From Notamacropus eugenii (Eukaryota > Chordata > Mammalia > Diprotodontia > Macropodidae), in assembly GCF_028372415.1 (NCBI RefSeq), contig NC_092872.1, positions 17,388,479-17,452,478 on the forward strand: a stretch of 64,000 nucleotides of DNA, written 5' to 3'. This document shows positions 11,785 to 23,247 of this stretch, in pieces. How positions within the stretch are numbered: position 1 is the first letter of the stretch; the number at the start of each line of letters is the position of its first letter. A program made the translations under genes and the position numbers. Below the pieces are notes generated by a model. It saw only the letters and a program-made list of their open reading frames with translations, ran no database searches and was not told where the DNA came from.

Positions 11785-12959
11785 AATGTTACATTCAAAA
11801 GACAGCAGTTAAAATTGTGGCTTTCTTTTCTGTTCTTTCTCTTTTTTCTCTTTTATTTCCCTTACACTTTCCATTTTTCTATGAAATCTTTTAAGTGAGT
11901 TTACGTATTTCTACATATATAGAGTCATAGAACTCGTAATATAGTTCTTGTAATGTCTTTAATACTATACTGTACATATTTATGAGACAAAATCACTGAA
12001 TGTATGAAACACAACGCTGAGGGATTTCTTTTTTTGAATGCCTTATTTATATGAGCTCTACATCTGAATATCAAATAGAGATAAAGCACAAAAGGAAAGG
12101 CAGTGTAAAGAATGAGCACATTTTAAGTAAGCGTAACAATTATCTTAATATCATGCAAATACTGAAAGAACAATGTGAAGGAATTGCTTGTAGAGAATAA
12201 TGCACATGAATAGTTGTTTTGTTGTTGTTGTTGTTGTTACAAAAGGTTAAAAATTTTCAACACATCTTAACTTCTAGATATTTTCTGATGGATTTTCATT
12301 TCCTTTATTAGTATGTTTCTTCATAGTGAATTGTGTTATTTGATTTTTTTTAATGAAGCTTTATTATGGGGATTTCATTCCTAGGATTTCTAATTAATTG
12401 TTTCATTCTAAGTTCATACTGAAGGGAAATATCAGTGAATACATTAAGATATGTTAGAAGAAACCACAAACACACAAATACACACATACGTGCACACACA
12501 CACAACTCCTTTCTAGTCAATCTGTTCTTACTTTTCCCAAACATACAAATTGCTGACTCATCTCTGTATCTTTGTTCTCTGGTCCTTCTCTACTTTACCT
12601 GTCTTCTTATCTAGTTGTCACCCATTGAATTTCACCTATTTCAACCAAGTGTTTGAAGTACAGCTCAGATTTTACCTTCTTTAAGATTGCTAAGTCAAGC
12701 TGCAAAGTAGTCTCTTCCTCATCATCATTTCTATACCACTTTGTACTACTCCATTTCTTTCTGGTTCCTGATGCTTCAAACTTCTTCCACCATGATCTAG
12801 CATTCTAATCAATCTGAATGAATACTTCAGTGCTGTGGCTCTTTCCTCTGGTTGGATAGTGTCTCCCAAGAGATCTATTTTAAGGAAAGTGCTTAGGTCA
12901 TTCCAATTTGCACATGTGTTTCTCTCTGGAGTTTTTTCTTCTCCATGCCTCTACTTAGA
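11785..12959. other. No recognised gene
   Basis: AT-rich sequence with a short (TTG)n run near 12216-12237. The right half (12590-12959) could be upstream L2 sequence, since an L2-like 3' end follows, but I cannot align it convincingly. Confidence 0.4.
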
Positions 12960-13140
12960 TATATGCTTCTTCCTTTCACCCCCACTTTTCATCTTCCTTT
13001 TATGCACTGGAATCTCCATTAGAATATAAGCTACTAGGGTACAGGAGCTGTTTTTCTTTTAGCTTGTGTTTATATTGCCGACACAATAAAATTCTCATCA
13101 CATAATAAGTGCTTATTACATGCTCATAATAATTTGAATT
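12960..13140 (+). mobile_element. L2/MIR-type 3' end relic
   Basis: The text 'gaatataagctactagggtacaggagctg' followed by 'cacataataagtgcttattacatgctc' resembles the shared 3' end of L2 LINEs and MIR SINEs (consensus ending like 'cacatagtaggtgcttaataaatg'). A second weaker tail-like stretch ('ctataaattccttgagaatgg') lies at 13220-13245. Highly diverged; family assignment is tentative. Confidence 0.45.
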
Positions 13141-13599
13141 ATTGTTGATTTGTTTGAATTTATTGTGTTCTGTCTTGCATCCTAGCTATTTCTTTGTGTG
13201 TGTGTTATCTCTCTCAGTGCACTATAAATTCCTTGAGAATGGTAACTATGTCTTATATAAATTCACATTCCATAAATTTTTTGTATAAAATATAGATTCA
13301 TTAAATAGTATGAAAATAAATGCATGATGATAGGATCAAAATAGGTGGACAATAGGAGTTGGTTTTCCTGCTAATGTTTTTCTTATCCTCAACTTAAAAT
13401 GTATTATTAACCTTATCTTCTTCGAGATTAAAATTTTTTGAGATTCTCGGTCTATTTAATCCAGTTTTTATACAGAATCTGGAAATGCAAATATTATGAG
13501 AAATGTTTTGGGGTTGATCTGTATTGCAGCACAAAAGATGAAGTAAAATAAGAACTGTTCAGGTTCTAGTTATACAATACATACATACATGAATGCATA

Positions 13600-13602
<3 letters not shown>

Positions 13603-13665
<63 letters not shown>

Positions 13666-13698
13666 TCCCTCTCTCTTTCCCTCTCCCTCTCTCTCTCC
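13603..13698. repeat. (TC)n polypyrimidine microsatellite
   Basis: About 95 bp of TC dinucleotides, with CCCTCT interruptions towards the right end. Confidence 0.97.
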
Positions 13699-14061
13699 AT
13701 ATATAAAGATTAACTTGTCTTCATCACCTCAAAACCTCAATAAGATAATTGAAATACATTGAAGTTAAACTTCCAAGAGAAGAATACCATAAGGTCTATA
13801 TGAACATAACTACAGAGTATATTTTACACACATAAAATTGTCTCTTTTAGATTACATTTTCACCTTGTAATGTGTGAGCCTGATTCACATTAAAGTGAAT
13901 CATTTTATACCTTCTGAAACAAACTCTTTATTGTGTGTCACAGATACCATTGGCATGTGGCATGGATACTTCTTAAAGTAATGTCTTCAAATTTATATGA
14001 TAAAAAGCACAGGATTACAGGAAATACATAGAATTAAAGGGAATATTGAAATACAGTGATA
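13699..14061. other. No recognised feature
   Basis: AT-rich unique-looking sequence between two microsatellites. No gene or repeat recognised. Confidence 0.45.
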
Positions 14062-14222
14062 AAGATATGTGTACACATTTATGTATGTGCATGTGTATAT
14101 ACACATATGCACACACATGTGTACACACGTATGTACCTGTATATGTGCACATGTGTGTATCCATAGACATATATGTGAATACATGTGTGTGTGTGCATAC
14201 ATGCAAACACAAACACACCCTA
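14062..14222. repeat. Degenerate TG/CA/TA alternating purine-pyrimidine repeat
   Basis: Interrupted mixture of TATG, CATA, CACA and GTGT units. It generates open frames of low-complexity Cys/His/Tyr/Thr on both strands, which are artefacts. Confidence 0.9.
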
Positions 14223-14489
14223 TATACAAAACTCCTCTTCTAAAGGATGTGAGGCTTTTGGTAGCTTATTTTCATATGAAAATGTCAGAAAAGTCTAGGC
14301 CAATCCCTGAGATGTTAGTAGAGGCAATAGACATAGGCCCTGAGGTATCCATTACCTCTATTTCCTTTCCCCCATCCATTTATTTGCAGTGACAGAGATG
14401 AGAGAAACAAACTGAAAAACTATGTATCCCAGCAATGCATTTGGTGATTATTGGGCAAATGATCATTTAATGGTTATGATTTAAGGTAA

Positions 14490-14690
14490 GGGAATCACAG
14501 AAGCATTGATTTAGGAAAGCAAGGGAACTTAAATGTTATGGAGTTCAACACTTTTATTTTATAGAATAGGATACTAAGATCTAAAGAGGTAAAGTTACTT
14601 CTCAGTGGTAAGACAATTAGTATAGGTTTGAAGTGGCTTTCAAATCCAAGTCTCAGTGACTTACTTAATTCAACACTCTGTTTCTTCTTC
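14490..14690 (-). mobile_element. MIR-like core-SINE relic
   Basis: Reverse-complement MIR features: 'ttttatagaataggatactaagatc' is a diverged version of the 'ttttacagatgaggaaactgag' core, followed by 'gaggtaaagttacttctcag', equivalent to 'gaggttaagtgacttgccc'. Old and diverged. Confidence 0.55.
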
Positions 14691-15173
14691 CTTGCTGCCT
14701 TTCTGAAGATTTGAGAATTGTACTGAGTAGTCGCCATATTCTGGTGTGGAATCTCTAGCTGTTGGAATGTTGCTCCATACCAGAAAAAGTTGTGAAAAGG
14801 CTAATATCTAAGAGAGATTCCTGTCTGAAGAATCCTACATTTCCACCTGTTGCCCACTAGCTGGCTGGCCTCACACCTATACCAAGTTTCCAAAGGAGCA
14901 GAACAGGTGAGGCTTCTGCTAATCCTTGGGTAGAGCACCCTACCATTTATGAAAGAACATAGTAGTACTCTCATGTGCAAATGGGAGCTAAGTTTAAAAG
15001 TGGAGTTTATAGAGACTGCAGCTGCCCAATAAAGCTAGTTTAGAGAGTTCAAACAGAAGTGAAGCTTAAAGAGAAATGCAGTTCTGAATAATTCACTTGA
15101 AAAATGCATGGAACTGAAACAGAATGCAAAGGAACTGGAGATACTGAGAAGCTCTGTGGAACTGGTCCAGCAG
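14691..15173. other. Unassigned; short coding-like stretch at its right end
   Basis: Largely unrecognised. From about 15055 to 15173 (plus) one frame reads without stops as a Leu/Glu/Lys-rich, amphipathic, coiled-coil-like peptide (contains NNSLEKCMELKQNAKELE and LRSSVELVQQK), ending where a TA/CA microsatellite begins. It could be a fragment of a retrocopied coiled-coil gene or chance. AATAAAG occurs at about 15029. I do not recognise the protein. Confidence 0.3.
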
Positions 15174-15174
15174 A

Positions 15175-15365
15175 AGTATATATGTATATACACACACACA
15201 TATACATATACGTATATATATACACACACACATATATACACATATACATATACGGATATATACATATACGTATATATGTACGCATACATATATGCATGCA
15301 TGCACATATATGCATACATATATATCCATACACATATATATGTATGCATATATGTATATATGTCC
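15175..15365. repeat. TA/CA/TG alternating microsatellite
   Basis: About 190 bp of ATATAC, CACA, ATGC and GTAT units. Long spurious open frames on both strands derive from it. Confidence 0.95.
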
Positions 15366-16289
15366 ACAACTCTAGGAACAATGTGCTTTAGGCTGGTAGA
15401 ATATGAGAAATGTTGACACAAAAGCTGCATTGCCAAACCTCCCCAGACTGAAGGAAAAACAGTAGGATTTCATATTTCTTTTCTTTGCTTTAGGCCCCTC
15501 ATATAACACTGAAGATTTTCTCTTGTGGCACAAGGTAAAGAAAGGATGGTGACTGTTTACTTTTCTTTGGAAAAAAATGTTATTTTACATCTATAAACAG
15601 TGTCAGCTACAAGATTTTGCTTTTCTGGATGTACTTATCAGAAATGCAGCTTAAAAATTGCAGTTGGAAGGAGTGAACATCTCTAGAGAAATAATAAAAT
15701 CTTTTAAATTCAGGCATTTTAGGGGTCTATTTCTGATGGAGGTCAGAGAAAAAACAAAACTATAAATAAAGAGAATTTTATATTCTTTAATATTATTTCT
15801 TAAACCAGAGAAAGGGCATTTGTATCAAGAAAACAATCTAGGCAGTGAGTCAATACTAAAATGAAGGGAAGGGAACCAGTGTTTGAACAATCATGATCAT
15901 TGAACCACATGATCACTGTTGGGTAGAAATAACATAAGACCTCAATAATTAGAGAGACATTCAATATTCATAACTGGGACAAATTAATACAATGAAAATG
16001 ACAAAAGAATTCAAATAAGTGTGTAGATTTACCACTATATCAATCAAATTTCTGTAGATGTACTTTAGAGAACTGAACAAACTAGTAATAAACTAATAAC
16101 ATTTAAAAAATAACAATGTCAAGACTCATGAAGGATATAATAAAATTAGACGGAGAAATCTTGGCATTGCCAGATTTCTATCTGAAATGAAAAATAATTA
16201 TTAAAATTACTTGATTCTAGAACAAAGTCTAAAATTAGATTGATATAATCAATGAAATAAAGCAAGAGTGAGAAGTATGCACAAATAGA
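15366..16289. other. No recognised feature
   Basis: AT-rich unique-looking DNA. No domain, tail or terminal repeat recognised. Confidence 0.45.
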
Positions 16290-16442
16290 AATCTAGTGTT
16301 TGATGAGGCGGCTCAGGAGAAGAAAGTGAGGTTGGTGACTTTGCACAGCCCTCTCTTATTTAAATCAAAGTCAACTGCAAATCATGTCCCCATCTTGATG
16401 TCATGGTTCTCTTCAAGAATGAAGGACAAACACAACAAGTGT
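16290..16442 (+). mobile_element. Marsupial SINE-like repeat (tail GAAGGACAAACACAACAA)
   Basis: The stretch from 'gaaagtgaggttggtgactttgcacagccctctctt' through 'gatgtcatggttctcttcaagaatg' to the tail GAAGGACAAACACAACAA matches, in inverse orientation, the block at 57205-57345 ('gtttgtccttcgttgccaaagaagaccatg', 'gagggagggctgtgcaag'). Two separate copies in one window show that it is a dispersed repeat. I recognise it as a common marsupial interspersed sequence but cannot name the subfamily. Confidence 0.65.
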
Positions 16443-17204
16443 TTATAAATGCAGTAACACAAACTACTGGGAAATTAAATATTTGTTCATCATGATCCAT
16501 TCAACTATATCACATTATTTTTGGCATTGATAGCTTTTTCTCAAATAGATTTGTTTTTTGTTTTTTTTTTTGTTTTCATTTTTATTCTTTCTTATAGTTT
16601 TTTTTTTAATTTTGATCATTATTTTAAGTTCTTTATCTGGAGATTTACACATTTTCAGTAATGATAAGCAGAAATGTAACAAGTTATTTTTTATTTTTTA
16701 AAGGTAATAAATTCTAGTTTTGTATCTTTGATTCACTCACTCTATCTAGCATTATCCTTCATAATGACTGGATCATTTTTATATGCTTAGTTATTTTGAG
16801 GCTATTTTTTTTCTTCAATGGCAAATCCTCAGTACCAGAGATTGTACGTAAGGCATAGGTAGACTTCATGGAGTGCCTCTAAATAAGTTTATATATACAC
16901 AGACATACACATACATACATATATACACACATACTCATATATGCACATACGTATATAAATGTGCATATATATTATATATGTGTATATATTATATACATAT
17001 GTATATATACATATATATATGTATATATACATATGGATATATATAAGACACACATTATCCATGTGAGTCATTATTCACAATTATATATTGAGTGGCTACA
17101 ACGTATCTTTGCTCATGACCATAGGTAGAATTTGAACTTTTTGAGGAAAGGGACTAATTTGTCTTTTTTCCCCCATGATTCTCATTATAGTGTGAATTAT
17201 AGAT
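16443..17204. other. No gene; T-rich sequence and an alternating TA/CA microsatellite
   Basis: 16443-16890 has T runs (for example 16551-16571) and nothing recognisable. 16895-17050 is a degenerate CATA/TATA/TATG microsatellite. 17051-17204 is unassigned. Confidence 0.5.
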
Positions 17205-17452
17205 GCCACTTATGTTACATAGTGAACAGAACACAGGGCCTGGAGTCAGAAAGACCTGAGTTCAAATCAGGCCACAGACTTTTACCAGCTATATGACCCT
17301 TGGCAAGTCACTTAACCCTATTTGCCTCCGTTTCCTCTTATGATAAATAGGTTGAAGAAGGAAATGGCAAACCATTTCAGTATCTTTCCCAAGAAAACCC
17401 CAAATGGGATCATGAAGAGTCAGATATGACTGAAGAGTAACAATGTGTTTAA
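17205..17452 (+). mobile_element. tRNA-derived SINE with BovB/RTE-like 3' tail
   Basis: The head contains an RNA polymerase III B-box-like stretch (GAGTTCAAATCAGGCC, about 17259), then 'ggcaagtcacttaaccctatttgcctc', a linker 'aaggaaatggcaaaccatttcagtatcttt', and a tail 'gaagagtcagatatgactgaagagtaacaatg'. The tail resembles the conserved 3' end of BovB LINEs (AGAGTCGGACACGACTGA-like), consistent with mobilisation by RTE-clade machinery. The same family occurs at 23922-24180 (plus) and 58590-58805 (minus). Confidence 0.85.
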
Positions 17453-17484
17453 GATAAAATTAACAGTTCTAAACTATAGGGAAT

Positions 17485-17625
17485 TTAAATTATTTTTCTT
17501 CCCACTTTAATAAGTAAGTAAACTAAGGCTGAGAGATTCTAAGGAACTTCCCCAGAGCTGCTTTAATAGTATGAGAGCAGAAATTCAAGCTTCATCCTTC
17601 AGACTCTATGTCTGACACCTTTTTT
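17485..17625 (-). mobile_element. MIR-like core-SINE relic
   Basis: Contains 'aagtaaactaaggctgagagattctaagg...cttccccagagctgc', a diverged antisense MIR core, followed by 'gcagaaattcaagcttc...gactctatgtct', matching the antisense MIR 5' part. Confidence 0.55.
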
Positions 17626-18265
17626 CCCATGAAATGCTATCACTCTATAATTTTCAGTTAGTAAGACAATGCTTAAACCCATGAAGTACACGGGAAAGTA
17701 TTCAAATGTTGAATTATGCATTACACACTGTAAGTAAAGTGAGTGAAAAGTCATGCTAACTATCAAGGCCTTCATCAGTAACTGTCTCCATATACTCAGA
17801 ATCCAAATTTTGCATTTGATAAATTTGCCAGGAGACAGAGGTAGGCAACTCAAGAAAGCTGAAGAGTCCGGAGTAAGAAGGGAATTATTTTAACAGGATA
17901 GTTAACTGCAAAAAGAGAAGACTTAGGAGGATAGAGTACTTATCTTGTAATATAGGAAGGAGCATGCTGCAGAAGAGAGAATAGGTACATCTGTTGGGTC
18001 CCAAATTGCACAACTGAGGATGATAGATGGAGAATGAAAGAAGTCTAACATAGGCCTGATGTAAAATAAGAAATATCCTAATAAATGGAAGAAAATAAAA
18101 ATGAAATAAATAACCTCAAGAAGCAACGGATTCCTTTCTCTTCTTGAGGTCTTCCAAAGGATGGGTGGATATGCAACAGAAAAGATTTTCTTTTATCTCT
18201 AAGTCTATCTAAATGACTGCTAAGGCTTCCTTCCAACTCAAACATTGTATAATTCTTTGATTGTG
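17626..18265. other. No recognised feature
   Basis: No gene or repeat recognised. Open frames here are short and lack domain signatures. Confidence 0.45.
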
Positions 18266-18412
18266 AATCTGAGCTATTCCATAAACCAGTTGAGTGACCT
18301 TGGACAAGTCATTTCTCCTCCTCTAGCTCTAATTTTTCTCATTTGTAAAATAAGGAGGTTGGATTAGATGCTTGCTAGGGTCTCTTCCACTTCTGAAATT
18401 CTGTTTTTTCCT
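18266..18412 (+). mobile_element. MIR-like core-SINE
   Basis: 'gttgagtgaccttggacaagtcatttctcc', 'ctcatttgtaaaataaggaggttggattagatg' and 'ctcttccacttctgaaattctgt' form the familiar MIR/Ther-type order: core, then the marsupial-style 'ggattagatg...cttccagctct' extension. Confidence 0.75.
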
Positions 18413-18959
18413 TTCATATAAACAAGTATTTTGACAGAAGCAAGGTTACATATAAATTCATGCACATTCTCTACTTAGAAGTTTCAAAATGAGTAAAAGC
18501 TAAAACTATACCAATATATTTACTTTGTAATCTGGTGCTTGTACCTTTTTAAAATGCCAATAATAGTAGTTTAATCTTATTCCAAGTTTTAAGCAGATTC
18601 AGAATTAAGTCTCAGAGTAGTTTTGTACAGACAGATATAGTTGATGTAGTTTGAATGACTATATCAACTTCCTACCTGTCAAAGGAAGCTTGAAAAATCT
18701 ATCAGATTGTTTCATGGTTCATTGGATTTGAAAGTTGGAGGACCTTCTTTAGAGAGTTTTACTACAGAATTGGATTAACTGTGAAACGATCCTATTTATT
18801 TCTCACCAACTGGTTGGCATAATGACTTAGAAAACCTATCTGATACTATTTCTGTCAATTCTACAAGCTATAGAGACACAGCCTACATTTTAAAATAGAA
18901 GAAAAGGTTACTGATTTTGTTCACATTGGACAAATTGGAGAATGCAAGAAACATTTATT
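18413..18959. other. No recognised feature
   Basis: AT-rich sequence with no identifiable repeat or coding signature. Confidence 0.45.
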
Positions 18960-19315
18960 TAAGTGAGGCAATATAATACAATGGAAAGCAATGGGACTGA
19001 ACAGAGGGAGATCTAGGTTTGAATCTTGCCCCTGATGGTCACTCCATGACCGTAGACAAGGCTCTTCCTGGGCATCAATTTCCATATCAGAAAAGTTGGG
19101 ATGATGATTTCTACAATATCAATCTGAGACAGTTGTGAAGATTAAATGAGATAATACATAGGCAACCCTTTGTAAAACTTAAATGTAATATTAATTTTCA
19201 TTATTAAATAATGAGTTCTGTGAAGGCAGGGATTTTTTTTTTTGCCTCTTTTTGTATCGCCAGGACTTAAAACAGTGCTTGGCACATAGTAGGCTCTTAA
19301 TATATATTTCCAGAC
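18960..19315 (+). mobile_element. MIR/Ther-type core-SINE with L2-like 3' end
   Basis: Full-length-looking core-SINE: 'ggtttgaatcttgcccctgatggtcactccatgaccgtagacaag' (tRNA-related head and core), 'gttgtgaagattaaatgagataatac' (post-core), then an L2-type tail 'gaaggcagggattttttttttgcc...cagtgcttggcacatagtaggctcttaata'. Joining a MIR core to an L2 3' end is normal for this family, because L2 mobilised it. Confidence 0.85.
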
Positions 19316-19734
19316 AGACTAGTTGACAGAATAGTATAGGCCAGGAATCAGTGCAGTTAAGGATTCAATAGTAAGGGAAAGAATCTAGTCTAAGCCACCT
19401 TATGAACCCCATGATTCTCATTATGAAAAAAAAATGATGAATTGGATGATTATTAGAATCTGATTATTAGAATAAATATTACAGAATGAAATTTAATGAG
19501 AATAAAAGGAAATTTATAAACTTGGGTTCCTTAAAAAAATAGTACCCACACTGGATGGGGTATCATGCAAAAGACAAGATTTCAAAGAAAACATGACTAT
19601 CACATAATAGCCAAAACATTTATTATGATCTGAGATTGAAATATCAAGAATATAGTATCCAAATTAAGTCAGATGATGGTAGTTTTATTTTCCATCTATG
19701 TTATGTCGTCTGTAATACTGGGCTTATCAATCAA
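19316..19734. other. No recognised feature
   Basis: AT-rich interval between a core-SINE and the L2 relic. A short AATC run (19725-19740) marks the L2 tail. Confidence 0.45.
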
Positions 19735-21040
19735 TCAATCAATAAGATTTACTTAAGCATCGACTTTGTTCCGAGTACTGTGCTATGAGCTATAAATAGA
19801 AAGACAAGAATGAAAGAGACTTTGTCCTCAAAAAGTTTCCAATCTCTCAAGGAAGATAATATTGACATATATTAATGCATACAAATAAATACAAGATAAT
19901 TTTGGGGAAGAGGCAATAACAGATGTTGGAATCTAAAAAGACTCCATGAAAAAGGTGGATCAAGAGGTAAGTGTTGAAGGGAAAATGATTCTGAAACTTA
20001 AAGGTACGAATGAAGTATCTTTCTAACAATGAGAACAGCCAGAACAAAGTAATAACAATTAGAGTTAGGTTATAGTGTCTGAGGCAAAGTCAAAAGGCCA
20101 GTCTGCATAGATCAAATGGTGTAAGAAGAGGAATAAAACAACAGGGATGATTGCTCTAAGAGGCCATAGAACAATTGTGAATAGTTCCGAGTGACAAACT
20201 AAGAAACATATATTTGACTATAAAGGCCTAAGTGCAAGTCATGGTCAGTCTTGTTCTGACAGCTGCACAAGCATGTGAATTAGAGTAGGCTAAGTCTTGA
20301 AGCAGAAATACCAAGTAAAAGTTAATAGTCCAGACAACAGGTAATGAGGGATTCATCTAGGGGGTAACAGAATGAGCCAGGATGAGTGAGAGATAATAGA
20401 TATAGAAATGACAATATTTGTCCACTGACTATATACAGTATGAGTGAGAACTGAGGAGTCCAAGATGAAAACAAGATTGCAAACTTTGGTGACAGAAAAA
20501 TAGTGGTCACTTTCAGAGAAATATGAAGGTTTGTACAAGGGATGAGTTTTGGGGGGAAATATAAGTTTCACTTTTAGGCATGGTAATTTTGAGATGCAAT
20601 TTGCAATGTCCGATAGGCATTTGGAGATGTGGAACTCAGGAAACATATGAAGAGTGGGCGTGTAGCTCTATGACTCATCTGAATAGAGATGGTGATTAAG
20701 TCCATACTAACTGATGAGTTCAACGATAGAGAAGATGTAAATGTAGAGCAAAAAACAAGGGACCCAGATCAGAGATTTCTAGGCATACTCATGGGAAGGG
20801 AGCATAATTTGGATAACACACGATCCAAAGAGATTAAGGAACAGACATCAAACAGAAGAACCAAGAGAAAGTCGTTTTAAGAAAACACAGAGGGGAGAAA
20901 GTATACGGGAAGATATGTCAAATGCTGAAAAAATGTTGAAAATGATGAAAATTGAGAAAGGACAATCAGATCTGGTAAATCACTTTAAAATACTGACTAA
21001 TTTTGTTGCCCTGAAAGAATGCCAGGTTACTTTTTTTTAA
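19735..21040 (-). mobile_element. L2 LINE relic (3' half of ORF2 and 3' UTR)
   Basis: The left edge shows the antisense L2 3' end: (AATC)n, then 'acttaagcatcgactttgttccgagtactgtgctatgagct', a diverged 'gcacctactatgtgccaggcactgtgctaag'. On the minus strand a 97-codon frame (20646-20353) contains CISKLPCLKVKLIFPPKTHP and VCNLVFILDSSVLTHTVYSQ, matching the L2/CR1 RT region that usually reads LKLNMSKTELIIFPPKP and NLGVILDSSLSLTPHIQS. Further upstream L2 sequence is visible to about 21035. Heavily mutated and ancient. Confidence 0.85.
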
Positions 21041-21073
21041 CGAGTAGCTGACAGTGCTTTCTTGCAAAGCCTG

Positions 21074-21162
<89 letters not shown>

Positions 21163-21194
21163 GTATCTATCTATCTATCTATCTAAACATCTAC

Positions 21195-21225
<31 letters not shown>

Positions 21226-21232
21226 TATATTC
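21074..21232. repeat. (TCTA)n tetranucleotide plus (TA)n microsatellite
   Basis: About 112 bp of TCTA repeats with one TGTA variant at about 21162, followed by TA repeats to 21231. Uninterrupted length suggests high polymorphism. SIYL-type open frames here are artefacts. Confidence 0.98.
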
Positions 21233-21494
21233 AAGAAGCAAGCTTTCTTTCCTAACAGTGCTATCAGTACTTAAATTTTAAATTTTTCAGTACATGGCTT
21301 ACATTAAAATAGGACATAATTTGGAAATGTGAAATCAAAGTAAAACCCTATTTCACATTGGTGACTACAGGTATAGAATTTTATTCACCATGCCAAAATA
21401 TCTCTCTAAATATACAAGTAAACCAATATAAAATTGCACTAAATCTACCTCTTTAATTTCTACATTTTCTCTGACATTTAAGCAATTTATTTTA
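21233..21494. other. No recognised feature
   Basis: Short AT-rich interval between a microsatellite and a MIR relic. Nothing recognised. Confidence 0.45.
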
Positions 21495-21630
21495 AAGAAG
21501 CATTATAGTACCACAGGATCAAGAGCCACCAGGGAGTTTAGAGATCATCTCATCCAACATCTATATTTAACAAATGATGAAACTGGGCCTCATAGAGGAT
21601 GACTGACTTATTTGAGGTCACTTGTCATAC
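21495..21630 (-). mobile_element. MIR-like relic
   Basis: 'gagatcatctcatccaacatctatatttaacaaatgatgaaactgggcctcatagagg' corresponds to the antisense MIR3/MIR-like motif 'gatcatctagtccaa...ttttacagatgaggaaactgaggcccagagag'. Confidence 0.7.
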
Positions 21631-21639
21631 ATTTGTAAA

Positions 21640-21760
21640 ATAAATGCATACACACATATATACAGACACATATATGTTTTATATATTTGCATAAAGGTGT
21701 ATCAATATATACAGACAAAATACATATATATATATATATATACACATATATGTGTTCATT
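21640..21760. repeat. CATA/TATA degenerate microsatellite
   Basis: Alternating purine-pyrimidine repeat with a pure (TA)n core near 21721-21742. Confidence 0.9.
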
Positions 21761-22827
21761 TTGCTTTCACTTATTTTTTCTGTCTTTTCTTGTTTCTTAT
21801 GCTCCCAAAGGATATAATCACTTTGAATACAGTTCATATGAGTAGAAAAATCACATCAACTAGGAAAGAAGATTGGTTTTAGCAAATTGCTTTTTCAAAT
21901 AAGAAAAAATACTGTAACATCACCGAAAGGCAGTTTTCAAAATACAACTCAAGTTTTTTTTTTTTTGAATTCTCCTTTGCCACCTGGCAAAGCTTTGACT
22001 CTTCCTTGGATTAGATCAGCTAAGATTGATAAAGAATGATTCCAGCTTCATTCAAGCAGCCCAATAGGAGCAATGACAGGCATCATGCTGAGATTTTATA
22101 TTTACCAAGGATAAGTTCTGGGATACCAGCCCTCTAAAATGTCAGAAAACCAAGAGGGAATTTGAAATAATGTGGAAACTTTTTTTTCATCAGAAGTAAT
22201 GGTATTTTTCCACTCCTTATTGTTTTCTAATTCAAATGACTGACCTCATTGTATGCTGAAGCATCAATAAGCAGTTGAATTAAGAAGAATTAAGGAGAAT
22301 TCCATGGCTATGACCATGATGTGTCATTTAGACCTATCACATCACAATGGATCAAAATGGCATTCTGAGATTAGGCTACTTCGGTGACATTTGACAGTTT
22401 TGACACATAAGAGACAACTTAAACGTGGCTAATTTTTCCACAAACTTATTCAACATGCTTGGTCAGAGGAGTCAAACTAGCTTTTAGCCTTGGGCACTTA
22501 ATGCTTTATGAAACTAATTCTCTAGGGGAATCTTAATGAATATTTTTCCGACTTAAAATGCAGTTCACTTTAATCACAGTGTGCATATAAACATGAACAT
22601 CAAAAATTATAACATTGTCAGTGGAAGGCTCTAAAATTCTTCTCTTTGCCACTAACATCTAATTCTTTTTTTGAAAAATCATACAGGTGGATCCTGCTTA
22701 CTAGAGATCCCTGGGCTCTGGAATTTGTTTTCCTGATTAGTGTGTCCCTCTCTGCATGATAGTTACATGCAAATTCAAACATGAAATTCAATACTTCAGG
22801 CAATTATCAATCACTGATAACATTAAT
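21761..22827. other. No recognised gene or repeat
   Basis: Over 1 kb of AT-rich, apparently unique sequence. No coding signature beyond short open frames. Possibly old host intergenic or intronic DNA. Confidence 0.45.
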
Positions 22828-22962
22828 TATAATTTTGGAAAATTCTGGCTGTACAGGACACTCAGGTCAGTACACATATCTATCTATATCTATCTAAATG
22901 TAGATAGAGAAAAAATATTGACCAGAGTGTGTAGTACAGCCAGAATTTTCAAAATTTATATA
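22828..22962. repeat. ~135-bp imperfect palindrome (MITE-like candidate)
   Basis: The left arm (about 22828-22870) contains AAAATTCTGGCTGTAC then ACACTCAGGTCA. The right arm (about 22919-22962) reads TTGACCAGAGTGT then GTACAGCCAGAATTTT. They are reverse complements over roughly 40 bp with a few mismatches and single-base indels. The loop of about 50 bp contains TATC/GATA steps that are themselves partly complementary. The arms end in AT-rich sequence. This could be a small palindromic DNA transposon relic or an inverted duplication. Family unknown. Confidence 0.75.
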
Positions 22963-23034
22963 GCGTGTGTATATATCTGTATCTATCTCTCTGTGTGTGT
23001 ATGTGTGGGTGACTGTGTGTGTGGAAAGAAAGAA

Positions 23035-23066
<32 letters not shown>

Positions 23067-23085
23067 GGAGGGAGAGAGAATTGTT
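22963..23085. repeat. (TG)n and (GA)n compound microsatellite
   Basis: TGTGTATG/TATCTG-like repeats to about 23021, then GAAAGAAAGAGAGAGAG-type purine repeats to about 23079. Confidence 0.93.
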
Positions 23086-23247
23086 TTACAATTACCTACA
23101 ACTAACTAATTTTTTTTTTAGAAAGGTATAGGTGGAGAGTTAGGTAGCCTTGGACTTTGTCCCATTTTCCCATACCCTTCACCTTTATTATTTAAAAATT
23201 ATTCTTCAAATATTTGGAAAGTTTTTCTCTGGTAGAGGGATTGAATG

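Noticed and set aside
13993-14392. Cys/His-rich frames on both strands around 14 kb and 15.1-15.4 kb
   Set aside because: They come from alternating TG/CA/TA microsatellites, with no zinc-finger spacing.
17205-17300. Functional tRNA gene
   Set aside because: Only a B-box-like stretch and no cloverleaf; it is the head of a SINE.
21074-21185. Regular short repeats as a possible CRISPR array
   Set aside because: Tetranucleotide tandem repeat without spacers, in a mammalian genome.
21054-21281. Open frames of repeated Ser-Ile-Tyr-Leu
   Set aside because: Pure translation of the (TCTA)n microsatellite.
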